Shown here piece after piece: positions 38,017-46,723 of a DNA stretch of 64,000 nucleotides. A program made the translations under genes and the position numbers. A model generated the notes under the pieces. That model searched no databases and was not told the origin of the DNA. It saw nothing but the letters and a program-made list of their open reading frames with translations. Within the stretch, counting starts at the first letter, position 1. Every line of letters starts with the position of its first letter. This DNA is from Methylomonas sp. EFPC3 (lineage in GTDB: Bacteria > Pseudomonadota > Gammaproteobacteria > Methylococcales > Methylomonadaceae): NCBI RefSeq assembly GCF_029643245.1, contig NZ_CP116398.1, positions 2,108,001 to 2,172,000 on the forward strand. The letters run 5' to 3'.

Positions 38017-38258
38017 TCTAACATAACGCTGGGGCGCACACCTGACATAAAACGCCGAACTCCAACCCCGCTACCTCAGTACTCATGTCAACAGCTAGAC
38101 AGGAGGGTAGATACCAGTAAATTACATGTCCCGCATTATTTGCAATTGTTGCAGTTCCTAAATTCACCGCGCCTTAAGTCTGATTTTGGCTGAGCATTTC
38201 CTAATAGCATTTTCGATTAGACGACAGTTCAGAAACAGAGCCCCACCTCCGCCCCCCC

Positions 38259-38870
38259 TCAATCCTCCGGCCCAAAACACTGCTGATAGTCCTTACAGAC
38301 TTCGCAGGACGGCGCCCGACAGACGTACAAACCCTCGGCCTCGCAGAGTTGTTTGTACAGAAACTTTTTCCATTTCATATCCTTGCTGTTGCGTGCCACT
38401 AGCTCAGGAAAGTTGTGGGCCAGCATCGCCGACAGATCGGCGCGCGACCACAATCCCAAATCCTGCCATAAATGATCGCTGCCCAGGCAGGCGGCGACGA
38501 TCAGCGCGATCAGCCATTCGGTATCGGCGCCCGGTTGCGCGGCGAATTGGCGCAATAGCGTTTCCAGATCCTGCTTTTCCAGCATCCGGCTGTAATCCAG
38601 TGTGACGCCAGACACAGCGGCCTCAGCCAACGCGTACCCGGGAAAATGGCTGGCCAGCAACGCGACGAATTGCTCCGCCGCCAAACCCAGCCGATCCGGC
38701 AACGCGCCCTCTCCCACCGCCCAACTGGCGATGATTTGCGCCAGCCAGACGCTGTTGGGCGACCAGCCGGCGCACGCCGCGAGTTCCTGATGAATTTGCT
38801 GCCGTGACTTTGGCGTAACCGCTAGACTCGGAATGGTTTGGGTCGGTTCTATAGCAGGCATGCAATTCAT
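38259..38870 (-). CDS. nifQ: NifQ, molybdenum donor for FeMo-cofactor
   Basis: NifQ carries a Mo-Fe-S cluster and supplies molybdenum for FeMo-cofactor assembly. The 203-residue product has the diagnostic C-terminal cysteine motif C-x4-C-x2-C-x5-C (CRAPSCEVCKDYQQC). The ATG at 38870 has a GGAGG site six bases upstream. It is the last gene of the nif accessory cluster, 32 bases after a [2Fe-2S] ferredoxin gene. Confidence 0.95.
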   Translation of the reverse strand: MNCMPAIEPTQTIPSLAVTPKSRQQIHQELAACAGWSPNSVWLAQIIASWAVGEGALPDRLGLAAEQFVALLASHFPGYALAEAAVSGVTLDYSRMLEKQDLETLLRQFAAQPGADTEWLIALIVAACLGSDHLWQDLGLWSRADLSAMLAHNFPELVARNSKDMKWKKFLYKQLCEAEGLYVCRAPSCEVCKDYQQCFGPED

Positions 38871-38902
38871 TTCGGTCCTCCGGCGTTTAGGGATGGAACG
38901 GA

Positions 38903-39253
38903 CTAATACTCAACGCGGATATCTTCGTCCCTGACGATCATCTGGCAGGCCAGCCGCCATTCGCAGGGCAGATCGTCGACGATCATTTTCTCCAGCTCTT
39001 CGCCGGTGACCTTGCCGAGCTGTTTCAGCACCGCTTTTTCTTTTTCGGTCAGCGGACCGCCCATGCGTTGGTTTTTCTTGTCGATGCTGGTGACTTTGAC
39101 CAGACAGGTACCGCATTCCCCGTCTTCGCATTCGAAGTGGATGGGGATCTTGTTTTCCAGCGCCAGCTTCAACACGGTTTGGGTGTGGCTGCCGGCGACG
39201 GCGTAAACGGTTTTATCCCGGTATTCCGGGCTTGAAAATGTGACTAATGCCAT
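38903..39253 (-). CDS. [2Fe-2S] ferredoxin of the nif cluster
   Basis: The 116-residue protein is a plant/adrenodoxin-like [2Fe-2S] ferredoxin with ligands in FECEDGECGTC and the later LACQ. A charged helical insertion (PLTEKEKAVLKQLGKVTGEELEKM) separates the third and fourth cysteines, longer than in its neighbour. The ATG at 39253 is preceded by AAGGAGA. It sits between another [2Fe-2S] ferredoxin gene (20 bases upstream) and nifQ, so a role in electron supply to nitrogenase or its cofactor assembly is likely. Confidence 0.9.
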   Translation of the reverse strand: MALVTFSSPEYRDKTVYAVAGSHTQTVLKLALENKIPIHFECEDGECGTCLVKVTSIDKKNQRMGGPLTEKEKAVLKQLGKVTGEELEKMIVDDLPCEWRLACQMIVRDEDIRVEY

Positions 39254-39273
39254 GTGTTGTCTCCTTGAACGGC

Positions 39274-39573
<300 letters not shown>

Positions 39574-39626
39574 TTACGCTGTTTAAGTGTCATCTCGGCA
39601 ACCTCCAATCTGAGGACTGCCGTTTT

Positions 39627-39673
39627 GGAATCCGCAAAGATTCCCGATTCCCGCCGACTCGAAAGCCGGCGGG
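39627..39673. repeat. two adjacent intergenic hairpins inside the nif cluster
   Basis: GGAATC/GATTCC with a six-base loop (39627-39644) is followed closely by CCCGCCG/CGGCGGG with a ten-base loop (39650-39673). They lie between the flavodiiron and ferredoxin genes. They may terminate part of the nifB transcript or stabilise the processed ends. Confidence 0.5.
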
Positions 39674-39766
39674 GTTCGCCTATCCGTCCTGGGATCGGCT
39701 TAGCCGGCCTTACTGCACCGGCTCAACGCGTGACGTATGTCTAAAACTGTTGAACACGCATCCGGC

Positions 39767-41047
39767 TCAGGCCAGATCCGCAAAATTAATCACTTTCGAT
39801 AAGCGGGCGCCGGTCAACTCCTGCGCCAGCTCCAAGCCAAAGGCCGTGCATTCCAGGATTTCGTCGTCGGTCGGGATCAATTTCACCCGCAAGCCCGGAA
39901 TCGGCACCCGCAATTTCAGGCCGCGCAAGCGGTCCTCGACCAGACGCACGCCCTCGCCGGTCCAGCCGTAGGAACCGAACACGCCGCCCAGTTTGTTCTT
40001 TAAATTCACCACCGCCAGCGACGACAACAGGTCCCAGATCGGCTTGACCGCGTCGCCGTTGATGGTCGGCGTGCCCAGCACCAGGCCGTCGGCTTCCTCG
40101 ATCAGATCGACGAAGGGCCCGACCTCGCCGCCTTCCAGGTCGTACAGCGACACCCGTACATCCTCGACCTGCATCGCTCCCTGGTAAATCGCCTCGGCCA
40201 TGCGCCGGGTATTGCCGTAGGAACTGATGTAAAAAATCAGCAGGGTTTTCTGGTTGGGGCTGAGTTCGTTGTGCAAGGCCGGGCTGGACAGTTGCCGGTA
40301 GCGCTGGATGTAATGCTGCGGTCGATCACGCAGAATCGGGCCGTGGGTCGGCGCGATCAGGGTCAACGGCAACGGCTCGATCAATTCCAGCGCCCGCACC
40401 ACATACTCCTTGAACGGCCGCATGATGTGGGCGTAGTAGTATTCGAACGAGAAACGGAAATCACCGACGCTGTCGTTGAACAGACGCTTGTCGCAGAAAT
40501 GGCAACCGAACACGTCGCCGGAAAACAACATTTTTTCTTCCGGGGAATAGGTGCACTGGGTATCGGGCCAATGCAGATACGGCGTGTGCAAAAACTCCAG
40601 CCGACGGTCGCCCAGCGATACCGAATCGCCGGTCACCACCGGCGTAAAGCTCAACGCGTCCTGCTTCAGCAGGCCTTTCAGCATGGTTTGGGCTTTTTGG
40701 GAAATGAACAATTGCGCCTGCGGTGCCCGCCGCATCAGCTCCGGCAGCGCCCCGGTATGATCCGGTTCCAGATGATTGAGGACGATGACTTTGATTTCGC
40801 TGTAATCGGCGACGCTTTCCAGCCGGGCGAAAAAATCACCGGCGAAGCCTTCCTTGACCGTGTCGATTACCGCGACGCCTTCGCTGCCGCGGATGACGTA
40901 GGCGTTGTAGCTGGTGCCGTTGGCGGTTTTTAAAATGATGTCGAAGATGCGCAGATTGGGATCGAAGGCACCGACCCAATACACCCGCTCGGATAGCGGC
41001 ACGGCAATCGGTGTGCCGTCGTCGCTTTCCAGCTTGACGCCCTTCAT
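39767..41047 (-). CDS. flavodiiron protein (FprA-type A flavoprotein)
   Basis: Flavodiiron proteins reduce oxygen to water or nitric oxide to nitrous oxide at a non-haem di-iron site using FMN electrons. The 426-residue protein has a beta-lactamase-like domain with the iron ligands in NHLEPDHTG (about residue 92), the GDVFG aspartate (about 175) and PTHGPIL. A C-terminal flavodoxin domain follows (IFYISSYGNTRRMAEAIY from about 267; LGTPTINGD; GSYGWTGEGV). The ATG overlaps the nifO stop by four bases. Placement in a nif operon suggests protection of nitrogenase assembly from oxygen. Confidence 0.93.
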   Translation of the reverse strand: MKGVKLESDDGTPIAVPLSERVYWVGAFDPNLRIFDIILKTANGTSYNAYVIRGSEGVAVIDTVKEGFAGDFFARLESVADYSEIKVIVLNHLEPDHTGALPELMRRAPQAQLFISQKAQTMLKGLLKQDALSFTPVVTGDSVSLGDRRLEFLHTPYLHWPDTQCTYSPEEKMLFSGDVFGCHFCDKRLFNDSVGDFRFSFEYYYAHIMRPFKEYVVRALELIEPLPLTLIAPTHGPILRDRPQHYIQRYRQLSSPALHNELSPNQKTLLIFYISSYGNTRRMAEAIYQGAMQVEDVRVSLYDLEGGEVGPFVDLIEEADGLVLGTPTINGDAVKPIWDLLSSLAVVNLKNKLGGVFGSYGWTGEGVRLVEDRLRGLKLRVPIPGLRVKLIPTDDEILECTAFGLELAQELTGARLSKVINFADLA

Positions 41048-41469
41048 GGCCCGTACGCCTCGGCGCGGGCCTGGCGCGGGCAGGTCTCCAGTTCTCTGCC
41101 GCTGGGCGCCGATTTCAATCCCAGCCAGGCATCGACTTCGGCTTCGTCGAAGCCGGACACCCGCCGCAGACCGGATTCCATCAACGGCCGCCGGATCAAC
41201 AATGGTTGTTCCACCATCAAGGCAATCGCCTGCTGTTCGTCGAGTGTTGCCGGGTCGATCAGTCCCTGCTTGATCGCCGGCGCGCTGCGGTTAAACCATT
41301 CCGCGACCGGCTTGTCGCCGAAAAACGAACGCAGCTTGACCTGCTGCTTGGCCCAGGGCTGCTGCAACAAGTCGTAGACCACCAGCAAATGGCCGGCTGC
41401 GCTCAATAGCTGCTTTTGCCGGGTGTTGTTCAAACAGCCCGGCTTCTCGTAAAAGTGGACGGTAGCCAT
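41044..41469 (-). CDS. nifO: NifO, ArsC-family nitrogenase-associated protein
   Basis: NifO is an ArsC/thioredoxin-fold protein encoded near nifB in Azotobacter and many other diazotrophs, with a suggested role in molybdenum use under nitrate. The ATG at 41469 gives 141 residues beginning MATVHFYEKPGC, with a single cysteine where ArsC has its active site, followed by NNTRQKQLL. The later VEQPLLIRRPLME segment is typical of ArsC-like proteins. The open frame runs further upstream but overlaps the ferredoxin gene. It is coupled to the flavodiiron gene by an ATGA overlap. Confidence 0.88.
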   Translation of the reverse strand: MATVHFYEKPGCLNNTRQKQLLSAAGHLLVVYDLLQQPWAKQQVKLRSFFGDKPVAEWFNRSAPAIKQGLIDPATLDEQQAIALMVEQPLLIRRPLMESGLRRVSGFDEAEVDAWLGLKSAPSGRELETCPRQARAEAYGP

Positions 41470-41474
41470 AGCCG

Positions 41475-41759
41475 TCAGTGGGCTTGGAGTTCCGCCATCA
41501 CCTCGGCCATTCTCTCCGGTGGAATGCCGGTCAACGAACCGGGCGGATTGATCGCCAAACCGTTTGCATCCAGGATCGCACCCTCGATCGGGCAGATGCT
41601 GGCGCATTGGGTGTCCTGGTAATCGCCTTCGCATTCGGTGCATTTGTTCGGATTGATCCGAAAATGTCCGGCTTTGCTGGACATGAAAATCGCCTTGCTC
41701 GGGCACAAAGGCTCGCAGGCGTAACAGTTGACACAGGATTCAATGATTTGTAGAGCCAT
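41475..41759 (-). CDS. fdxN: FdxN-type 2[4Fe-4S] ferredoxin
   Basis: The 94-residue ferredoxin holds two [4Fe-4S] clusters. The first motif is CVNCYACEPLCP near residue 9. The second is CTECEGDYQDTQCASICP near residue 40, with an eight-residue insertion between its second and third cysteines, as in nif-linked ferredoxins. In Azotobacter the fdxN product supports NifB activity. It lies downstream of nifB after a 93-base gap filled with hairpins, and five bases before nifO. Confidence 0.93.
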   Translation of the reverse strand: MALQIIESCVNCYACEPLCPSKAIFMSSKAGHFRINPNKCTECEGDYQDTQCASICPIEGAILDANGLAINPPGSLTGIPPERMAEVMAELQAH

Positions 41760-41777
41760 GACGTTCGTCCTATGCAG

Positions 41778-41844
41778 GCCGGGTTACGGCCGTAACCCGG
41801 CATTGGATTCGATGGCCGGGTCGCGCGTTAACGCTAACCCGGCC
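41778..41844. repeat. two strong palindromes between nifB and fdxN
   Basis: A perfect 24-base palindrome (GCCGGGTTACGG and its mirror, 41778-41801) is followed by a second hairpin (41814-41844) with GGCCGGGT/ACCCGGCC arms enclosing GCGTTAACGC. The two share CCGGGT ... ACCCGG ends, so they look like a pair of REP-type units. They occupy most of the nifB-fdxN gap and may stabilise the nifB message relative to downstream genes. Confidence 0.7.
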
Positions 41845-41852
41845 GAGGTTTA

Positions 41853-43346
41853 TTAAGCGGTTGCCCGCTCTTCGGTAGCGCTCTCGTCCAGCTTGCCGGC
41901 GGCGGCCAACTCTTTGTAAACCGCCATCACCGCATCCTCGATCGGTTCCATCGCGTGCTCGCCGTTGGGTTGGATACCGGCTTGTTCCAGCATGTCCCAG
42001 GGCTCGTAGCCGATTTTGGAGCACAGCACCACTTCGCAGCCTTCCAGGGCCCGGATCGTGCGCTGTAACACGCTCTCGCCGTCGCCGCAAGTGTCGTCGC
42101 CGCTGCAGTACAAATCGGTTTTGCGGTGGCTCATGAAGCGCACGCCGTCCGGCGAGGCTTCGTAAATCAGGAACTCTTTGGCATGGCCAAAGTGCTGGTT
42201 GATCACGCCCTGGCCGCTGGTGGCGATGGCCATCAACACCGGACGAGTATTGAGCTTGGGCTCGTCGGCATGGCCGGCGGCTTTTTCAGCTTTGGCGGCG
42301 CGCTTGCTATGCATTTCCTCGGCAATCGCTTCGTGGATGACTTTGCGTTTTTCCATCGCCGATTGGTAATCGATTTCCATCGCCTCGATCTTGTCCATCG
42401 TGAACTCGTCGCCGCGGTCTTCGCCCAGCAAACCGACCGCGTCGGCCCGGCATTGGCGGCAGTGGCGCATCATGTTCATGTCGCCGGAGCAGGCGTCTTG
42501 CAGATCCATCAACTCGTCCTGAGTCGGGCCGCGTTGGCCCATCACGCCGTAGAAAGTGCCGTGTTCGGCTTCGGCGATCAGCGGCATCACGTTGTGCAGG
42601 AAAGCGCCCTTGGCTTTGACGATTTTGCTGACTTCAGCCAAGTGCTTGTCGTTGACACCGGGAATCATCACCGAGTTGACTTTGACCAGAATGCCCCGGG
42701 CCGTCAGCATTTCCAGGCCCTTTTGCTGCTGCTCGATCAGAATTTTCGCTCCCTTCACGCCCTTGATCCGCTTGTTCTCCCAGAAAATCCACGGATAGAT
42801 TTGAGCGCCGATTTCCGGATCGACGCAGTTGATCGTGATCGTCACATGGTCGATGTTATGTTTGGACAATTCCTCGACCGATTCCGGCAAGGCCAGACCA
42901 TTGGTGGAAACGCACAGTTTGATGTCCGGCGCTTCGGCACTCAGCCGGCGGAAGGTTTCGAAGGTGCGTTCCGGATTAGCCAGCGGGTCGCCGGGGCCGG
43001 CGATGCCGAGTACGGTCATTTGCGGAATGTTGGCTGCCACCGCCATGGTTTTTTTCACGGCTTGATCGGGAGTCAGCAACTCCGATACCACGCCCGGACG
43101 CGATTCGTTGGAACAATCGTATTTGCGGTTGCAATAATGGCATTGGATGTTACAGGCCGGCGCCACCGCGACGTGCATCCGCGCGAAATAGTGGTGGGCG
43201 TCTTCCGAATAGCACGGATGGTTTTCCACTTTGGCCCGGATCTCGTCGGACAAGTGGCCTAATTGGTCGTCCGATGAGCCGCAGGAGTGGGAGGAGCAGC
43301 CGCCGGCGCTGGCCGCTGGAGTTTCGTTCAAAACTGGCAATTCCAT
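41853..43346 (-). CDS. nifB: nitrogenase cofactor biosynthesis radical SAM protein NifB
   Basis: NifB makes the [8Fe-9S-C] precursor of the nitrogenase cofactor. The start at 43346 (MELPVLNE) is preceded by GAGGTGAAG and gives 497 residues; the frame is open a little further but that part overlaps the sigma-54 promoter. The radical SAM motif CNIQCHYCNRKYDC is near residue 80, and additional cluster cysteines occur at CSGDMNMMRHCRQC. A C-terminal NifX-like cofactor-binding domain (VLMAIATSGQGVINQHFG onward) is fused, as in many proteobacteria. It heads the nif accessory operon and is expected to be NifA-controlled. Confidence 0.97.
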   Translation of the reverse strand: MELPVLNETPAASAGGCSSHSCGSSDDQLGHLSDEIRAKVENHPCYSEDAHHYFARMHVAVAPACNIQCHYCNRKYDCSNESRPGVVSELLTPDQAVKKTMAVAANIPQMTVLGIAGPGDPLANPERTFETFRRLSAEAPDIKLCVSTNGLALPESVEELSKHNIDHVTITINCVDPEIGAQIYPWIFWENKRIKGVKGAKILIEQQQKGLEMLTARGILVKVNSVMIPGVNDKHLAEVSKIVKAKGAFLHNVMPLIAEAEHGTFYGVMGQRGPTQDELMDLQDACSGDMNMMRHCRQCRADAVGLLGEDRGDEFTMDKIEAMEIDYQSAMEKRKVIHEAIAEEMHSKRAAKAEKAAGHADEPKLNTRPVLMAIATSGQGVINQHFGHAKEFLIYEASPDGVRFMSHRKTDLYCSGDDTCGDGESVLQRTIRALEGCEVVLCSKIGYEPWDMLEQAGIQPNGEHAMEPIEDAVMAVYKELAAAGKLDESATEERATA

Positions 43347-43382
43347 GATCTTCACCTCGCTTAAATGGGTTGCAAGAGAGAT

Positions 43383-43399
43383 AGCACAGGCCATGCCAG
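43383..43399 (-). promoter_or_regulatory. nifB: sigma-54 promoter of nifB
   Basis: On the minus strand the sequence reads CTGGCATGGCCTGTGCT, with the required GG and GC doublets ten bases apart (consensus TGGCAC-N5-TTGCW). It ends about 37 bases before the nifB start. Two TGT-N10-ACA activator sites lie upstream at a normal distance. Confidence 0.78.
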
Positions 43400-43459
43400 T
43401 TATTTTTATATCGTAACCGTATGATTTATTTGTTTTTTTAAATCAAGAACCCTGCGACT

Positions 43460-43475
43460 TGTCGCAAATATCACA
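43460..43475. promoter_or_regulatory. NifA upstream activator site (proximal)
   Basis: A perfect TGT-N10-ACA match centred about 80 bases upstream of the sigma-54 promoter. The motif is the established NifA binding site. Confidence 0.72.
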
Positions 43476-43481
43476 TGCCGA

Positions 43482-43497
43482 TGTTTGTAAGAGCACA
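43482..43497. promoter_or_regulatory. NifA upstream activator site (distal)
   Basis: A second perfect TGT-N10-ACA match, 22 bases (two helical turns) from the first, so both dimers would face the same side of the DNA. Confidence 0.7.
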
Positions 43498-43729
43498 AAC
43501 CATCGCGTCGAATTGTCGAAATTTCGGAAAAAATACCATCCGGCGCTTGGATATAGCCGGGCCAGACGGTGCAACCTCGCCCCGAAAACCCTACTATTTC
43601 CAGCGTGATGCCACAATCCGTGCGATAGAGTTCACATAAATCAACATTCGCCTCGCCAGCGAATAGGGCTGCGCTGCCGCCCAACGGATAAGGCGTCTAC
43701 GACCTTAATATGGAGCTGGGCCAACGCTT

Positions 43730-46021
43730 ATGAACAGGTTTCGTTCTCCCGCCGCGATTGGCGTTTTAGGATTTTCGGTCCGGTTGGGCGTAGCGTTTCT
43801 GTCCTTGCCGGGGCCGGCCGTTGCCGCCGTCTGTACCTGGGAAGGCGGCAACTCGGTCTGGTCCAGCCCCGGTAACTGGAGCTGCGCGGCCGTGCCGGGC
43901 AATGCCGACGACGCGGTGCTGAATACGGACGACAACCTGGATCTGGATGTTGCCGCCACCGTCCAAAAATTCACCCTGGCTTCCGCCAGCGCCGTACTGC
44001 AAGGTAGCGGGACTTTGACTTCGAACAGCGCATTCGATTTGCAATCCGGCACGGTCAGCGGCAGCGGGGTTTTAACCTCGAACACGACCTACAATCTGCA
44101 ATCCGGTTCGATCGAGACCGCGCTGGCGGGTAACGTCGGCATCAACAAAACCACCGCCGGCACGGTAACCCTCAGCGGGACAACAGCTACACCGGCACGA
44201 CCCAGGTTAACGCCGGGACCTTGATTTTCAACGGCAGCGGCAACCACACGCTTACCGGCAGTTATACCGGCGCCGGCAGCTTGGAATTTGCCGGCGGCAC
44301 CAACCAGTTCGCGACCGGCGCGACAATCGCCACCACCAATTTGACCTTCAGCGGCGGTAGCAACCAGATCACCAGCGGCGCCGGCGTCACATCCGCCAAC
44401 ATTACCTTGAGCGGCGGCAGCAACACTATCGACAAAGCCTTATCCGTTACTTCGTTCACGGCCAGCGGCGGTACCAACACCCTGAACGCAGCGCTAACCG
44501 CGACCAATGCGACTTTTAGCGGCGCCGAAAACGTCGACACCACCGATATCAACGCCGGCTACACCGTCAGCGGCACCACGACAATCAATGGCGGCAACGT
44601 CAATTTCGCCTCATCGACGCCGGCGATATTGGGTCAGACCCTGGTGATTAACGACGGCCACGTCACTTTCGCGGCGGCCGTCACCGAAGTCGACCAGTAC
44701 ATTCAGACCGGCGGCACCTTATCCGGATCGGGCGAATTGAGAGTGTCTTCGGCAACCTTGTCCGGCGGTTCGATGCTCGGACCCGGCAAATTTATCATCG
44801 ACGGCAACGGCGGCACTTCGACCAACCTGCTGTTGACCGGCAATTTCCAATTGGATAACCAATCCACCTTGATCAACAGCGGCAATGTCGTGGTCGCCGC
44901 GACCGCCGCGCTGCAAGGCAACGGCAGTGTCGGCGGCCAGTTGGTTAACCAGGGCACGCTAGGCGCCAATGGCAACAACCTGGTGTTGAACGGCCCGGTC
45001 ACCGGCAACGGCGCCCACGTCCGCCCCCTCTCCCGCAGGCGGCGGCGTACCGGCAAGCGCTGACCGCTCCGGCCAGGCGCCCGGCGCCACGCCCGGTTCC
45101 GGCGCGCTGTCGATCAATCTGCAAAGCGACCGGGACAGCCCGCCCGATTTGTTGTCGTCGTTCAAGAACCTGGGTTTTTTCCTGAACGGCCAGTTCGAAT
45201 GGGTGGATCGCAGCTCGACACTGGTGCAGCGCGGCTAGCGCTCGGCGCTTTACGGCGTCACGGCCGGCGCCGACTACCGCTTCAGCCAGCGGTTTTTATT
45301 GGGTACCTCAATCGGTTACGGCAACACTTACGCCGAGGTCGCCAACAACGGCGGCGACCAGTCCATCGGCGGCTATACCGCATCGCTATTCAGCTCGTTG
45401 AATCTGACCGACAACTGGTATATCGATGCCGTCGGCAACCTGACTTACAACCAATACCATACCAACCGCACCACGGCCTATACCGACGCCAACGGCAATG
45501 CCGTCAATGAAACCGCAAAAAGCAAAACCGACGGCTGGCAACAGCAGTTCAGCCTGTCCAGCGGCTACGATTTGCCGGTCGGCGAGTGGACTTTCGGTTT
45601 GCGGGCCCGCGGCGAATACGCGCGTATGTCCATCGCCGGCAGGAAGGAACACGGCGCCAATTTGGGGATGAACCTGATTATCGACGACCAGCAATACGAT
45701 TCGCTGACCAGCGCGGTCGGCGCCGTCGTCATGCGCAGCTTCAGCCTGCCGTTCGGGGTGCTGGTGTCGCAAATCAACGTCGAATACGAGCGGCAGTGAA
45801 TAGACAAGTTACCCAGCATGAAGACCGGTTTTGCCGACCAGCCCAACGTCAAATTCACCACCGCGTCCTACGTGGTCGATCAGGGTTACTTGAACGTCAG
45901 GGCGGCGGTTTCCGCGCAGCTGCCTTACGGCGGTTCGGCCTTCGTGCAGTACGATACGACCTTGGGCCTGGAGAACACCTCGCGCCACGCCATCAATGCC
46001 GGGGTAAGGTTCGAGTTCTGA
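43730..46021 (+). pseudogene. autotransporter-type adhesin, multiply broken
   Basis: The reading frames join into one former autotransporter: an exported start (residues to about PAVAAVCTWEGG), a Ser/Thr/Gly/Asn-rich repetitive passenger (FSGGSN, LSGGSN, ASGGTN repeats) and a C-terminal beta barrel ending in GVRFEF. The frame breaks near 44178 and again near 45010-45060. An in-frame TAG occurs at about 45236 and a TGA at 45797. Four lesions cannot be a single sequencing slip, so the gene is dead or badly decayed. It is divergent from nifB and keeps the high GC of the core genome. Confidence 0.8.
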
Positions 46022-46105
46022 TGTCGGGGCCGAGTAAACAAGCAGAGTGGAGAGGAGATTTGTTTAGATAACCTCCTCCGCCCCCTGGTAGCTGAAGAGA
46101 GGAAG

Positions 46106-46131
46106 CGATTGCAACAGGGCTGTCGCAATCG
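46106..46131. repeat. hairpin between convergent autotransporter remnant and PepSY gene
   Basis: CGATTGC and GCAATCG with a 12-base loop lie between the two convergent transcripts. No T-run follows, so terminator function is uncertain. Confidence 0.4.
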
Positions 46132-46144
46132 GGGAGATTATTAC

Positions 46145-46669
46145 TTAACGCCGTTCGTCGGCCTCCTCGCCGATTTCCCATTCCTCGGTGGCAGTCTCGA
46201 TGATCTTGCCGCTGGCGGCATCGACTTCTATCTTGGTTTCGACGCCTTTATCGTTGACGATATCGAATTCATAAGACGCGGCGCCGTTTTCCTCGATCTC
46301 ATATTCGACTTCTTCTATGGTGCCGGGATTGGCTTTCAATGCGGTCGCCGCGGCGTCTTCTTCAGTAACCTTGACGCTCTTTTTGAAGGCCTGACTATTC
46401 GGATCGGCGACTTCCGATTCCCGCTCGGTCAATTTGCCGCTATCGGCGTCGCACATGAATTCCCATTCCTGACGGTTGCCGTCGCGTAATTCCAGCTCGT
46501 AAACACCCTTGCCGGCCACGTTCAACTTCTCCAACTTGACCAAGTCGCCGGATTTTTCTTTTTTCACCGCCTGGATACAGCTTTCCAAACCCTGATCGGC
46601 CGCCACCGCACCCAGCGACAACAAACCCAAACCGACCATTACCGCGGTTTTTACCGATATCTTCTTCAT
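46145..46669 (-). CDS. PepSY domain periplasmic protein
   Basis: The 174-residue exported protein has a signal peptide ending near GAVAADQ. It contains two PepSY-like units (residues about 30-85 and 100-165: DAAATALKANPGTIEEVEYE ... YEFDIVNDKGVETKIEVDAASGKI), followed by an acidic tail. PepSY proteins often inhibit periplasmic enzymes or accompany sensor systems; no partner is certain. The LuxR-type regulator gene lies 55 bases upstream on the same strand, so regulation by or with it is plausible. Confidence 0.85.
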   Translation of the reverse strand: MKKISVKTAVMVGLGLLSLGAVAADQGLESCIQAVKKEKSGDLVKLEKLNVAGKGVYELELRDGNRQEWEFMCDADSGKLTERESEVADPNSQAFKKSVKVTEEDAAATALKANPGTIEEVEYEIEENGAASYEFDIVNDKGVETKIEVDAASGKIIETATEEWEIGEEADERR

Positions 46670-46723
46670 AACTCACCTCACATAAAAAAAGGAAAAATTC
46701 CCGAATGACGGGAATCATACCCT

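Noticed and set aside
38017-38258. Extra gene or RNA between the trypsin-like gene and nifQ
   Set aside because: Only very short frames and a C-rich stretch are present; nothing can be supported.
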